NCBI GenBank assembly: GCA_035276085.1 | Contig: DATELY010000036.1 | Span: 1 to 9,619, forward strand | Direction of reading: 5' to 3' | Source of the DNA: DATELY01 sp035276085 | GTDB taxonomy: Bacteria; Pseudomonadota; Gammaproteobacteria; Steroidobacterales; Steroidobacteraceae | DNA length: 9,619 bases | In this document: positions 1 to 6,242 of the stretch, piece after piece | Layout of the letters: the number at the start of each line of letters is the position of its first letter | Numbering within the stretch: position 1 is the stretch's first letter | Notes under the pieces: generated by a model | Databases searched by the model: none | What the model saw: the letters and a program-made list of their open reading frames with translations, nothing else | What the model was told of the DNA's origin: nothing | Position numbers and translations under genes: made by a program

Positions 1-39
1 ATGCGGGGGAGGGGAATGATCCACTGTATGCAGGCCAAG

Positions 40-70
40 AAACAAAACCAAAACCGCTGCTCGGCAGTGC
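40..70 (-). terminator. Possible weak terminator of dacB
   Basis: Read on the minus strand, a short stem (CTGC, loop CGA, GCAG; plus-strand 57-67) lies just beyond the dacB stop codon. It is followed by a T-rich run at 39-53 that is interrupted by GG. The stem is only 4 bp, so this is at best a weak Rho-independent terminator. No other gene is visible in the first 72 bases. Confidence 0.35.
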
Positions 71-72
71 CT

Positions 73-1512
73 TTATCCGCTGCGACCGAATACCCAGCGC
101 ACGAGCGCTGCCTGCGTTTCTTCGGCCACGCCCAGATGCGCGTTCGGATGATTCACGAGAATCACCAGCACATACGTCTCGCCGGATGCGGCGTTGACGA
201 AGCCGGCCAGGCCGCTGACGTTGTCGATGCGCCCGGTCTTGAGCCTCAGACGACCTTGCATGCCCGCTGCCTGAAAGCGATTGCGCAATGTGCCGTCAGT
301 GGCGGAGAGCGGCAGCGAGGCGGCGAACTCCGGCATGAAGGGGCTGTGCCAGGCGATGTCCAACATCTCGCCCATGCCGCGTGCCGTGATGCGTTCGGCG
401 CGCGACAGACCCGCGCCGTTGTCGATGACCAGTCCTGGAATCTTGATCTCGTGCGCGAGCAACCATTCATCGATCGCGGCACGTCCGCTTGCCATCGTGG
501 CTGGCGTGCCTTTCGTTTCGGCGGCGAGCGTGAGCAACAGCGTGCGCGCCATGACGTTGTTGGAGAACTTGTTCACGAGGCGCACGACCTCGGCCATCGT
601 GAGCGAAGGGAATGTCGCGATGAGACGCGCGTCGGCGGGCAGCGTGCCCAGACGCAATCCGCCTTCGAGCTCGCCACCGACTTGAGTGAAGAACGTGCGA
701 AACGTGCCGTACGCATACTCGGGCGCGTTCATGATGGCGCGATGAATGTCGTAGCTGCCGCAGCTTGCCGCGAGCACGCCCTTGATCGTGAGCTCGTTCT
801 TGTCCGTGCCGGAGGGTGTGATGAAGTCGACCGAGCGATTCGCGCCGGAGCAGCGGCCGGCTGTCACGCGCACTTCGTTCTTCAGGACGAGATTGGCGGG
901 CGCCGGATCGACCATGACGGTGGGCCGTGCGATGCCGGCCTGCGGCAGCAGCGTGAAGCGCGAAGTCTGGAAGTTCACCATCAGCGCATCGGGCAGCACG
1001 TTGTACGAGCGAAACGGTTGCGCGTCGAAACCGGCGCGATCGCCTTCGCTGCCTGAAAAGTACGTGCGATCGATGACGAGATCGCCCTGGATCTTCCTGA
1101 TGCCGCTCTGACGCACCGTCTGCGCGAAGTTCCACCAGCGTTCGCTGGTCATGTACGGATCACCGCCGCCTTGAATCACGAGATCGCCGTTCAGCACGCC
1201 GTTCACGACGCGCCCGGTGGCATAGGCGCGTGTCTTCCACGTGAAGGCGGGACCCAATGAATCGAGTGCCACGAACGTGGTCAGCGTCTTGATGGTGGAC
1301 GCCGGGCTGCGTGGCACGTCGGCGTTGTAGTCGATGACCACCTCGTCCGTGTTGGCTTTGCGCACATAGATGCTGACATGACTGCCGGGGATGTTGGCGT
1401 GCTCCAGCGCGCGGCCGACAGCCGGCGGAAGCGGGGTGTTGTCGCGGGCGTCGATCAGTGGCGCTGCAAGGCCCACGAGCAGCGTCAAAGCGAGAGTGCG
1501 CAGTCCTGGCAT
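73..1512 (-). CDS. dacB: D-alanyl-D-alanine carboxypeptidase/endopeptidase, PBP4 type (peptidase family S13)
   Basis: The protein has 479 residues, matching the usual length of PBP4/DacB. It trims or cleaves peptidoglycan peptide cross-links in the periplasm. A signal peptide is visible (about residues 1-22, hydrophobic core LALTLLVGLAAPLI). The three penicillin-binding motifs are in order: SxxK at S72-T-I-K75, SxN at S317-N-N319 and KTG at 425-427. The long stretch between the first two motifs is typical of S13 enzymes. A DNGAGLSR segment (364-371) matches the conserved D-G/N-x-G-L-S-R region. The ATG at 1510-1512 is chosen because the signal peptide begins there, although no purine-rich ribosome binding site precedes it. 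The gene diverges from the DUF502 gene across a 164-bp gap. Family assignment is firm; whether carboxypeptidase or endopeptidase activity dominates cannot be read from sequence. Confidence 0.95.
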   Translation of the reverse strand: MPGLRTLALTLLVGLAAPLIDARDNTPLPPAVGRALEHANIPGSHVSIYVRKANTDEVVIDYNADVPRSPASTIKTLTTFVALDSLGPAFTWKTRAYATGRVVNGVLNGDLVIQGGGDPYMTSERWWNFAQTVRQSGIRKIQGDLVIDRTYFSGSEGDRAGFDAQPFRSYNVLPDALMVNFQTSRFTLLPQAGIARPTVMVDPAPANLVLKNEVRVTAGRCSGANRSVDFITPSGTDKNELTIKGVLAASCGSYDIHRAIMNAPEYAYGTFRTFFTQVGGELEGGLRLGTLPADARLIATFPSLTMAEVVRLVNKFSNNVMARTLLLTLAAETKGTPATMASGRAAIDEWLLAHEIKIPGLVIDNGAGLSRAERITARGMGEMLDIAWHSPFMPEFAASLPLSATDGTLRNRFQAAGMQGRLRLKTGRIDNVSGLAGFVNAASGETYVLVILVNHPNAHLGVAEETQAALVRWVFGRSG

Positions 1513-1676
1513 GAAGAGAAGCGAACAGCCAATGGCAATGAGTCGAGGAGGGGCGCATGGTAATTGCCCGCCGCGGCCTGCGCGACCGTGGCACAGGCAG
1601 TTTCAACTATTCCTCGCCCACGATCCGCTATCCTCCTGCCCGAAGCCGCGGGGGTCGCGGCAACCGAAAGACGTTC

Positions 1677-2264
1677 ATGCGCCTACTCTGGGATACCTTC
1701 CTGAAAGGCTTGGTGGCCGTGCTGCCGGTGAGTCTCACCATCTATGTCGTGTACTGGATCGGCACGACGGCCGAGAGCATGTTGGGCGGCCTGCTGCGTC
1801 TCGTGCTTCCCGAGGATCGTTACCGGCCGGGATTGGGACTGGCGGTCGGCTTCGTGGTCGTGCTGCTGATCGGGCTGGTGGTCAACGCTTACTTCGTCAG
1901 TGCGTTGTTGCGCCTCGGCGAATCGCTCCTGGGCCGTATCCCCGTCGTGAAGACGATCTTCGGCGCCTTCAAGGATTTCACTCGCTTCCTGCCGGCCAGC
2001 GGCGAGGGGCGCGATCTCAAGCGCGTCGTGCTGTGGCGCATGGGGCACGCACAGCTCATCGGCTTCGTCACCGAAGAACACACGCATGCCGCCATTGCTC
2101 AACACGCGGGCGATGCCGTGGCGGTGTACTTTCCGATGAGCTACCAGATCGGTGGCTACACGCTTTATCTGCCGCGTGACCAGCTCGAGCCGTTGGACAT
2201 GCGAGTCGAGCAGGCGATGCGGTTGGTGTTGATCGGCGGCGTCACTAGGGAGGGAAGCGGTTAG
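1677..2264 (+). CDS. DUF502 family integral membrane protein
   Basis: The protein has 195 residues. Two membrane helices are visible: about residues 8-29 (GLVAVLPVSLTIYVVYW) and 52-74 (starting PGLGLAVGFVVVLLIGLVV). Next come the family's RIPVVKTIFGAFKD segment (87-100) and a soluble C-terminal half with IGFVTEE (128-134) and a YFPMSYQIGGYTLYLP stretch (151-166). The layout matches DUF502 proteins, whose biochemical role is not established; no function is claimed. The ATG at 1677 is chosen because the family begins with a short charged segment before helix 1. An in-frame ATG at 1557 would add 40 unrelated residues. The SD is weak (GAAAG about 7 bases upstream) and a -10-like TATCCT sits at 1629-1634 without a good -35. 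The last two codons and the stop lie inside a heptamer repeat. Confidence 0.88.
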   Translation: MRLLWDTFLKGLVAVLPVSLTIYVVYWIGTTAESMLGGLLRLVLPEDRYRPGLGLAVGFVVVLLIGLVVNAYFVSALLRLGESLLGRIPVVKTIFGAFKDFTRFLPASGEGRDLKRVVLWRMGHAQLIGFVTEEHTHAAIAQHAGDAVAVYFPMSYQIGGYTLYLPRDQLEPLDMRVEQAMRLVLIGGVTREGSG

Positions 2265-2271
2265 CGGTTGG
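2255..2271 (-). repeat. Heptamer tandem repeat, copy 1 (two units)
   Basis: The plus strand reads AAGCGGTTAGCGGTTGG, which on the minus strand is two tandem YARCCGY units followed by TT. It overlaps the end of the DUF502 gene, so the TAG stop (2262-2264) is part of the repeat. It is complementary to copy 2 over 17 bp with a single mismatch. Confidence 0.75.
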
Positions 2272-2300
2272 AAGGACGCCAGGAGCGGTCCTCTCTTACA

Positions 2301-2324
2301 CTAACCGCCAACCGCCAACCGCTT
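2301..2324 (+). repeat. Heptamer tandem repeat, copy 2 (three units)
   Basis: The sequence is C, then TAACCGC, CAACCGC, CAACCGC, then TT. It ends 9 bases before the ycbL ATG and is followed by pyrimidines (CTTCTTCCC), so it occupies the place where a ribosome binding site would be. With copy 1 it can form a 17-bp stem (one mismatch) closing a 36-base loop (2272-2307). Confidence 0.8.
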
Positions 2325-2333
2325 CTTCTTCCC

Positions 2334-2981
2334 ATGCGTGCCCTCATCATCCCCGTCACTCCCTTCGAACAAAATTGCTCGCTGATCTGGAACGAAGAGA
2401 ACCGCCGTGCCGCGGTGGTCGATCCCGGTGGTGACCTCCATCGTGTCCTGGAGCAAATGGACAAGGAGGGTCTGACGCTCGAGAAGATCCTGCTGACGCA
2501 TGCGCATCTGGATCATGCGGCGGCCACCGCGGAATTGGCGCGCATGAAGCAAGTGCCGATCGAAGGTCCGCATCGAGGCGACAAGTTCTGGATCGATGCG
2601 CTGCCCGAGGCGACACGCCAGTATGGGTTTCCTCCAGCCGACAGCTTCGAGCCCGATCGCTGGCTGGAGCAGGGCGATACCGTGACCGTCGGCGGTGAAA
2701 CGATGGAAGTGCTGCACTGTCCCGGCCACACGCCGGGCCACGTCGTGTTCTTCCATCGCGGCGCGCGCCTCGCCTGGGTGGGCGATGTGCTGTTCGCGGG
2801 CTCGATCGGGCGCTCCGACTTTCCGGGCGGAGATCACGCAACGTTGCTGAGCTCGATTCGCGAACGCCTCTTGCCGCTCGGCGACGACGTCACGTTCGTA
2901 CCGGGACACGGACCGACATCGACCTTCGGCGAGGAGCGCACCAGCAATCCCTTCGTCGCAGATCGCTTGTTCGCCAAATAG
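2334..2981 (+). CDS. ycbL: MBL-fold metallo-hydrolase, YcbL/glyoxalase II-like
   Basis: The protein has 215 residues, the same length as E. coli YcbL. It belongs to the cytoplasmic glyoxalase II-like branch of the metallo-beta-lactamase fold, which hydrolyses thioesters such as S-D-lactoylglutathione; the exact substrate here is not shown. All metal ligands are visible: H56-A-H58-L-D60-H61, H132 in GHTPGH, D151 in the GDVLF segment and H192 in PGHGP. The N-terminus IIPVTPFEQNCSLIW fits the YcbL family. The ATG at 2334 is chosen for that reason; an in-frame TTG at 2268 would add 22 residues from repeat sequence. No Shine-Dalgarno is visible. A -10-like TACACT (2297-2302) suggests its own promoter, but the -35 is poor. 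Hydroxyacylglutathione hydrolase (GloB) is less likely because GloB is longer. Confidence 0.93.
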   Translation: MRALIIPVTPFEQNCSLIWNEENRRAAVVDPGGDLHRVLEQMDKEGLTLEKILLTHAHLDHAAATAELARMKQVPIEGPHRGDKFWIDALPEATRQYGFPPADSFEPDRWLEQGDTVTVGGETMEVLHCPGHTPGHVVFFHRGARLAWVGDVLFAGSIGRSDFPGGDHATLLSSIRERLLPLGDDVTFVPGHGPTSTFGEERTSNPFVADRLFAK

Positions 2982-2989
2982 GAAGACAC

Positions 2990-3008
2990 CGCTGTCGACT
3001 CGACAGCG
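2990..3008. terminator. Perfect 19-bp palindrome after ycbL; stem-loop or operator
   Basis: CGCTGTCGA and TCGACAGCG are perfect complements separated by one base, beginning 8 bases after the ycbL stop. As RNA it would fold with about 7 stem pairs and a 5-base loop. No T-run follows, so a standard intrinsic terminator is unlikely. A Rho-dependent end, an mRNA-stabilising hairpin or a protein-binding site remain possible. Confidence 0.4.
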
Positions 3009-3189
3009 CCGCAGCCATGCTGAGTGCCAGCGAGCGCGGGAACATGCATTGCGCAATTGCACCGTCAAGCGGACCGCTGGCCGATATCAGCGCCTGTACG
3101 AAAAACTGCAGAATTCAGGCGGATAGGCGGCGAACCAGGCATGGAGCAGGGGTCCGCCCAGGGGCTGGCCTGTGTGGTTGTTTTCCTTC

Positions 3190-3217
3190 TTGTCACATTC
3201 CCGACCGCCCTTAAGAC
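3190..3217 (+). promoter_or_regulatory. Candidate sigma-70-type promoter for the 118-residue protein gene
   Basis: TTGTCA (3190-3195, five of six matches to TTGACA) is followed after 16 bp by TAAGAC (3212-3217, three of six matches to TATAAT). Transcription would start near 3224, about 30 bases before the GTG start. The -35 is good and the -10 is weak. Confidence 0.4.
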
Positions 3218-3241
3218 TTCGATCGGCATCGCGTTCGAGCC

Positions 3242-3245
3242 GGAG
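3242..3245 (+). promoter_or_regulatory. Ribosome binding site that decides a GTG start
   Basis: GGAG lies 7 bases before the GTG at 3253. This spacing is ideal, and it favours the GTG over the upstream in-frame ATG at 3172, which would add 27 Arg/Ser-rich residues with no matching site. Confidence 0.65.
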
Positions 3246-3252
3246 ATTGCTG

Positions 3253-3609
3253 GTGGAATTCAATTTTTCACGCTGGTCGCTGGGTACGCTGTTTCACTTT
3301 CGTTCGAAAGTGCAGGGGCACCCTGTCGAGGAGCGGCATGTCCTCAATCCATACCATGCTGTGTCCGTGCGGCCGGGCCGATATGCCTGCGGGGCGGTAT
3401 TGCAACTGCAAGGCGTGCGCTTCCTGTCTTCCGATGCCCCGCGTCTGCCGCTCACGGGATGCAACGCGAAATCCTGCAATTGCCGCTATCAGCACCATGA
3501 AGATCGGCGCGAGACCGATCGCCGTCAGAACGACGTATGGGGTTCCGGACCCGCCTGGATGGGGCCCGAGCGCCGCAGGGCCCGCGGCCGACGTTCGACG
3601 GACCTTTAG
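3253..3609 (+). CDS. Conserved small Cys/His-containing protein of unknown function
   Basis: The protein has 118 residues with a GTG start supported by GGAG 7 bases upstream. The N-terminal part (FSRWSLGTLFHFRSK) is followed by a segment NPYHAVSV (32-39), an RFLSSDAPRLPL block (56-67), then G-C70-NAKS-C75-N-C77-RYQHHEDRR. The tail is rich in Arg (for example MGPERRRARGRR). I recall short unannotated proteobacterial proteins with the same HAVS, RFLS-x-(D/E)AP-x-LPL and C-x4-C-x-CRY-x-H-x-DRR blocks, but no function is known to me. C46, C70, C75, C77, H81 and H82 could bind a metal; that is inference. There is no signal peptide or membrane segment, so it is probably cytoplasmic. It appears to be transcribed alone. 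Overlapping frames (for example 3024-3500) lack these recognisable blocks and are considered shadows. Confidence 0.72.
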   Translation: MEFNFSRWSLGTLFHFRSKVQGHPVEERHVLNPYHAVSVRPGRYACGAVLQLQGVRFLSSDAPRLPLTGCNAKSCNCRYQHHEDRRETDRRQNDVWGSGPAWMGPERRRARGRRSTDL

Positions 3610-3615
3610 TATGAA

Positions 3616-3639
3616 AAGCGGTTGGCGGTTAGCGGTTGG
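3616..3639 (-). repeat. Heptamer tandem repeat, copy 3 (three units)
   Basis: The plus strand reads AAGCGGTTG, GCGGTTA, GCGGTTGG, which is three GCGGTTR units after AA. It starts 7 bases after the stop of the 118-residue protein gene. It matches the reverse complement of copy 2 at 22 of 24 positions, the differences being A/G swaps at the seventh unit position. Orientation is the same as copy 1. Confidence 0.8.
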
Positions 3640-3901
3640 TCGGAGGCGCTACCGCGCTTTCATCCCTCAGAGTGTTAACAGGCCCTAGCGCGCGCTTCGC
3701 ACAGGGCAAACAAGAAAAATCTCTAAGCGCACCGGCCGCGGAGCAATAGCTCCGTGCCGCGCATTCCAGCTTTCGGCATGCGGTCGTTGCATCCGTGCCT
3801 GCTCCTTGTTGGATGGCCGTGAGCGAATGGCACCGACCGCAATGAAGACGTAGTCTTTGTCTGCGAGAACCCCACCGCACGGCGCGACGGTCTGGGCGCA
3901 C

Positions 3902-3906
3902 GAGGA
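3902..3906 (+). promoter_or_regulatory. Ribosome binding site of zwf
   Basis: GAGGA lies 6 bases before the ATG at 3913. A TTG codon directly before that ATG could also start translation, but the spacing favours the ATG. Confidence 0.7.
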
Positions 3907-3912
3907 TGTTTG

Positions 3913-5373
3913 ATGCAAGCCTTGCCCGAATTCGATCTGCTTCTGTTTGGTGGCACCGGCGATCTCGCCATGCGCAAGCTCCTGCCGGCCTTGTATCGAC
4001 GCTATGCGGCTGGGCAGCTTGCATCGGGTACGCGCGTCATCGGCATTGCGCGCGCTGACCTCGCGCGGGAGCAGTACATCGCTCAGGCAATGGAAAGCTG
4101 CCGGCGCTACGTCAGACAAGATTGCGACGAAACGGTCTGGCAGACCTTCTCGTCGGTGCTCGACTATGTGTCCATCGACGCGACCCGCGCGGAGGACATG
4201 GGGAAGCTGAAGGACAAGCTGGCGGAGCGCGACAACGTCGTGCGCGTGTTCTTCTTGTCGACCGCACCGGATTTGTTTCAGGCGCTCTGCGCTGGCATCG
4301 GCCGCTTCGGCTTGGCCACACCCATGAGCCGGGTCGTGCTGGAAAAGCCGCTCGGCTACGACGCGCAATCGGCGGCCGCAATCAACGACACCGTCGCCAC
4401 GATCTTCACCGAGCCGCAGATCTTTCGCATCGATCATTACCTCGGCAAGGAGACGGTGCAGAATCTGCTCGCGCTGCGTTTCGGTAATTGCCTGTTCGAG
4501 CCGCTGTGGCGTCGCGGACTGGTACGCAACGTGCAGATCACGGTTGCCGAGCAGCTCGGCGTGGAGCGGCGTGCCAACTTCTACGATCGCACCGGCGCGC
4601 TGCGCGACATGGTGCAAAACCATCTGTTGCAGCTGTTGTGCATCATCGCGATGGAGCCGCCCAGCAATGGGCACGCCGATGCCGTGCGCGACGAGAAGCT
4701 CAAGGTGCTGAAAGCGCTGCGACCGATCGCCGGACGCGATGTGCTGGTCGATACGATTCACGGTCAGTACAAAGCGGGTGCGGTCAACGGCACGGCGGTT
4801 CAGGCGTACATCGATGAGGAGAAGGTGCCGAAAGACAGCACGACCGAAACCTTCGTTGCCATCAGAGCGCATGTCGAGAACTGGCGGTGGGCGGGTGTGC
4901 CGTTCTACCTGCGCACGGGTAAGCGCTTGAGCGAGGCGCTCTCCGAGATCGTGCTGACGTTCGAAGACGTGCCTTATTCGATCTTCAAGGGCGTGGCCGA
5001 CTTGCCCGCGCCGAATCGGCTCATCATCCGTCTGCAACCCGACGAGAGCATCATGCTGGAGGTCCTGGCGAAGAACCCCGGTGATGGGATGGAGCTCAAG
5101 CCCGTGAGCCTCTGCCTGGATTTCAGCGAGGCGTTCAACACGCGGCCGCTCGATGCATACGAACGCCTGCTCATGGACATCGTGCGCGGCAATCTCACCT
5201 TGTTCATGCGCCGCGACGAGCTGGATGCGGCCTGGCGGTGGATCGATCCCATCCGCACCGGATGGGCGGAACATGATGAAAAGCCGAAGTCTTACATGGC
5301 CGGCAGTTGGGGGCCGACGGCGGCCATGACGCTCATCAATCGGGATGGTTTCAGCTGGCATGGCGAGGCCTGA
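3913..5373 (+). CDS. zwf: Glucose-6-phosphate 1-dehydrogenase
   Basis: The protein has 486 residues, normal for bacterial G6PDH. It oxidises glucose-6-phosphate to 6-phosphoglucono-1,5-lactone in the cytoplasm while reducing NADP+ (or NAD+). The N-terminal nucleotide-binding fold carries GGTGDLAMRKL (13-23). EKP (144-146) and the substrate-binding signature RIDHYLGKE (172-180) follow, and the likely catalytic base is H237 in QNHLLQLL. YLRTGKRL (332-339) is also typical. Start: ATG with GAGGA 6 bases upstream. The product is the substrate of the pgl enzyme 152 bp downstream, and glk, which makes the substrate, follows, so the three probably act together. The 152-bp gap to pgl contains a repeat, so co-transcription is likely but not certain. 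NADP versus NAD preference cannot be decided here. Confidence 0.97.
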   Translation: MQALPEFDLLLFGGTGDLAMRKLLPALYRRYAAGQLASGTRVIGIARADLAREQYIAQAMESCRRYVRQDCDETVWQTFSSVLDYVSIDATRAEDMGKLKDKLAERDNVVRVFFLSTAPDLFQALCAGIGRFGLATPMSRVVLEKPLGYDAQSAAAINDTVATIFTEPQIFRIDHYLGKETVQNLLALRFGNCLFEPLWRRGLVRNVQITVAEQLGVERRANFYDRTGALRDMVQNHLLQLLCIIAMEPPSNGHADAVRDEKLKVLKALRPIAGRDVLVDTIHGQYKAGAVNGTAVQAYIDEEKVPKDSTTETFVAIRAHVENWRWAGVPFYLRTGKRLSEALSEIVLTFEDVPYSIFKGVADLPAPNRLIIRLQPDESIMLEVLAKNPGDGMELKPVSLCLDFSEAFNTRPLDAYERLLMDIVRGNLTLFMRRDELDAAWRWIDPIRTGWAEHDEKPKSYMAGSWGPTAAMTLINRDGFSWHGEA

Positions 5374-5481
5374 GATATGGCTTACAGCCCTCGGCTCACG
5401 GATCACGGCCATCGGTCAGCGCGAGTTGTGCTCGGCGTACCCTTATCCGGCGGAGTAGGATCTGGCATCGATTCTGGCCGG

Positions 5482-5511
5482 CGGCTGTCAGCCGTCAGCC
5501 GTTAACCGCTA
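5482..5511 (+). repeat. Heptamer tandem repeat, copy 4 (three to four units)
   Basis: The units are a degenerate CGGCTGT, then CAGCCGT, CAGCCGT, TAACCGC, then TA. The 7-bp period and YARCCGY consensus are shared with the other copies, but this copy has diverged most. It ends 14 bases before the pgl ATG, in the same orientation as copy 2 upstream of ycbL. It is inverted relative to copy 3, so the pair flanks zwf. Confidence 0.65.
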
Positions 5512-5525
5512 CGAGCCGTCTGCGC

Positions 5526-6242
5526 ATGTCCAAACCCACGTATCACAACGTCCACGAGCACCGTTTTCCCGACCGGGAAGCGGTGGCCACCGCCCTGTCC
5601 GGTGAGATCCGGACCGATCTCAATGAAGCGATCGCCGTGCGCGACGTGGCGAGCCTCGTCGTTTCCGGCGGACGCACGCCGGTGCTGTTCTTCTCGAAGT
5701 TGAGCCAGGAGCCCATCAAATGGGATCAGGTGTGGGTGACGCTGGCGGATGAACGCTGGGTCGAGCCGAGCAGCTCCGACAGCAACGAGCGCCTGGTGCG
5801 CGAGCACTTGCTGCAGGGCGCGGCGCAGGCGACACACTTCGTCGGCTTGAAGAATCCCGCACCCACGCCAGAAGCCGGCATCGACTGGGCATGGCGTGCG
5901 CTGAGCCGGGTTACGCGTCCCTACGATGTGGTCGTGCTCGGCATGGGCAACGACGGGCATTTCGCCTCGCTGTTCCCGGGTTCATTGGGCCTGGCGCGTG
6001 CGTTGGACCCGCAGGCCAAGCCGGCTTGCGTCGCCATGAATTCGCTGACTGCACCCCACGCACGTATCTCGCTCAACCTGGCGGCGATCCTCGATTCGCG
6101 TCGCGTCGTCCTGCACATCGAGGGCGAAGAGAAATGGGCGGTGTGGCAGCGTGCACGCGCCGGCGGCTCGAGCACCGAGTTGCCGATCCGGGCTTTGTTG
6201 CAGCAGAAGACGGTACCCGTGGATGTCTACTGGGCTCCCTAG
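5526..6242 (+). CDS. pgl: 6-phosphogluconolactonase (DevB/Pgl type)
   Basis: The protein has 238 residues, the normal length of the DevB-type lactonase and unrelated to the beta-propeller YbhE type. It hydrolyses 6-phosphogluconolactone, made by Zwf, to 6-phosphogluconate. Visible motifs are SGGRTP (47-52), the DERWVEPSSSDSN region (75-87) and VLGMGNDGHFASLFPGS (137-153), which together form the active site of the isomerase-like fold. The ATG at 5526 is chosen because the protein then starts as expected; the open frame extends 73 codons upstream, but through repeat sequence and the end of zwf. The ribosome binding site is poor (only GAG at 5513-5515). The 3' end overlaps glk by 20 bp, suggesting translational coupling. 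Confidence 0.95.
   Translation: MSKPTYHNVHEHRFPDREAVATALSGEIRTDLNEAIAVRDVASLVVSGGRTPVLFFSKLSQEPIKWDQVWVTLADERWVEPSSSDSNERLVREHLLQGAAQATHFVGLKNPAPTPEAGIDWAWRALSRVTRPYDVVVLGMGNDGHFASLFPGSLGLARALDPQAKPACVAMNSLTAPHARISLNLAAILDSRRVVLHIEGEEKWAVWQRARAGGSSTELPIRALLQQKTVPVDVYWAP

Larger units (their letters stand above)
3610..3912. other. 303-bp gap and zwf leader without a recognised gene
   Basis: The gap begins with heptamer repeat copy 3. It then holds a TGTTAACA palindrome (near 3673-3680), an 8-bp stem with an AATA loop (CGCGGAGC 3737-3744 with GCTCCGTG 3749-3756, one G-T pair), and a small inverted repeat AAGAC-GTA-GTCTT (3845-3857). I could not assign a convincing -35/-10 pair for zwf. Minus-strand frames are open across most of it, but they continue through antisense zwf and resemble nothing I recognise. 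It may hold a long regulated leader or the worn remains of an element. Confidence 0.5.

Noticed and set aside
1..1056. A 351-codon plus-strand open frame opposite dacB
   Set aside because: It is antisense to a well-supported dacB and shows no recognisable domain.
1557..1676. An upstream in-frame ATG giving the DUF502 protein 40 extra residues
   Set aside because: The extension is Arg/Gly-rich and unlike the family, whose members begin just before the first membrane helix.
2255..2324. The heptamer arrays as a CRISPR array
   Set aside because: The units are 7 bp, contiguous, and have no spacers.
3024..3500. A 158-codon frame with a hydrophobic stretch (ACVVVFLLVTFP) overlapping the 118-residue gene
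   Set aside because: The hydrophobic part is short, no family is recognised, and the overlapping frame has conserved-looking blocks and a good ribosome binding site.
3660..3720. The TGTTAACA palindrome and GGGCCTGTTAACAC-like string (minus strand) as an insertion-sequence end
   Set aside because: It reminded me of sequences near some insertion sequences, but there is no matching second end, target duplication or transposase remnant in the window.
3685..5412. A 575-codon open frame on the minus strand opposite zwf
   Set aside because: It is antisense to a clear zwf gene, its translation is rich in Arg/His/Gln without family motifs, and long antisense frames are expected in GC-rich coding DNA.
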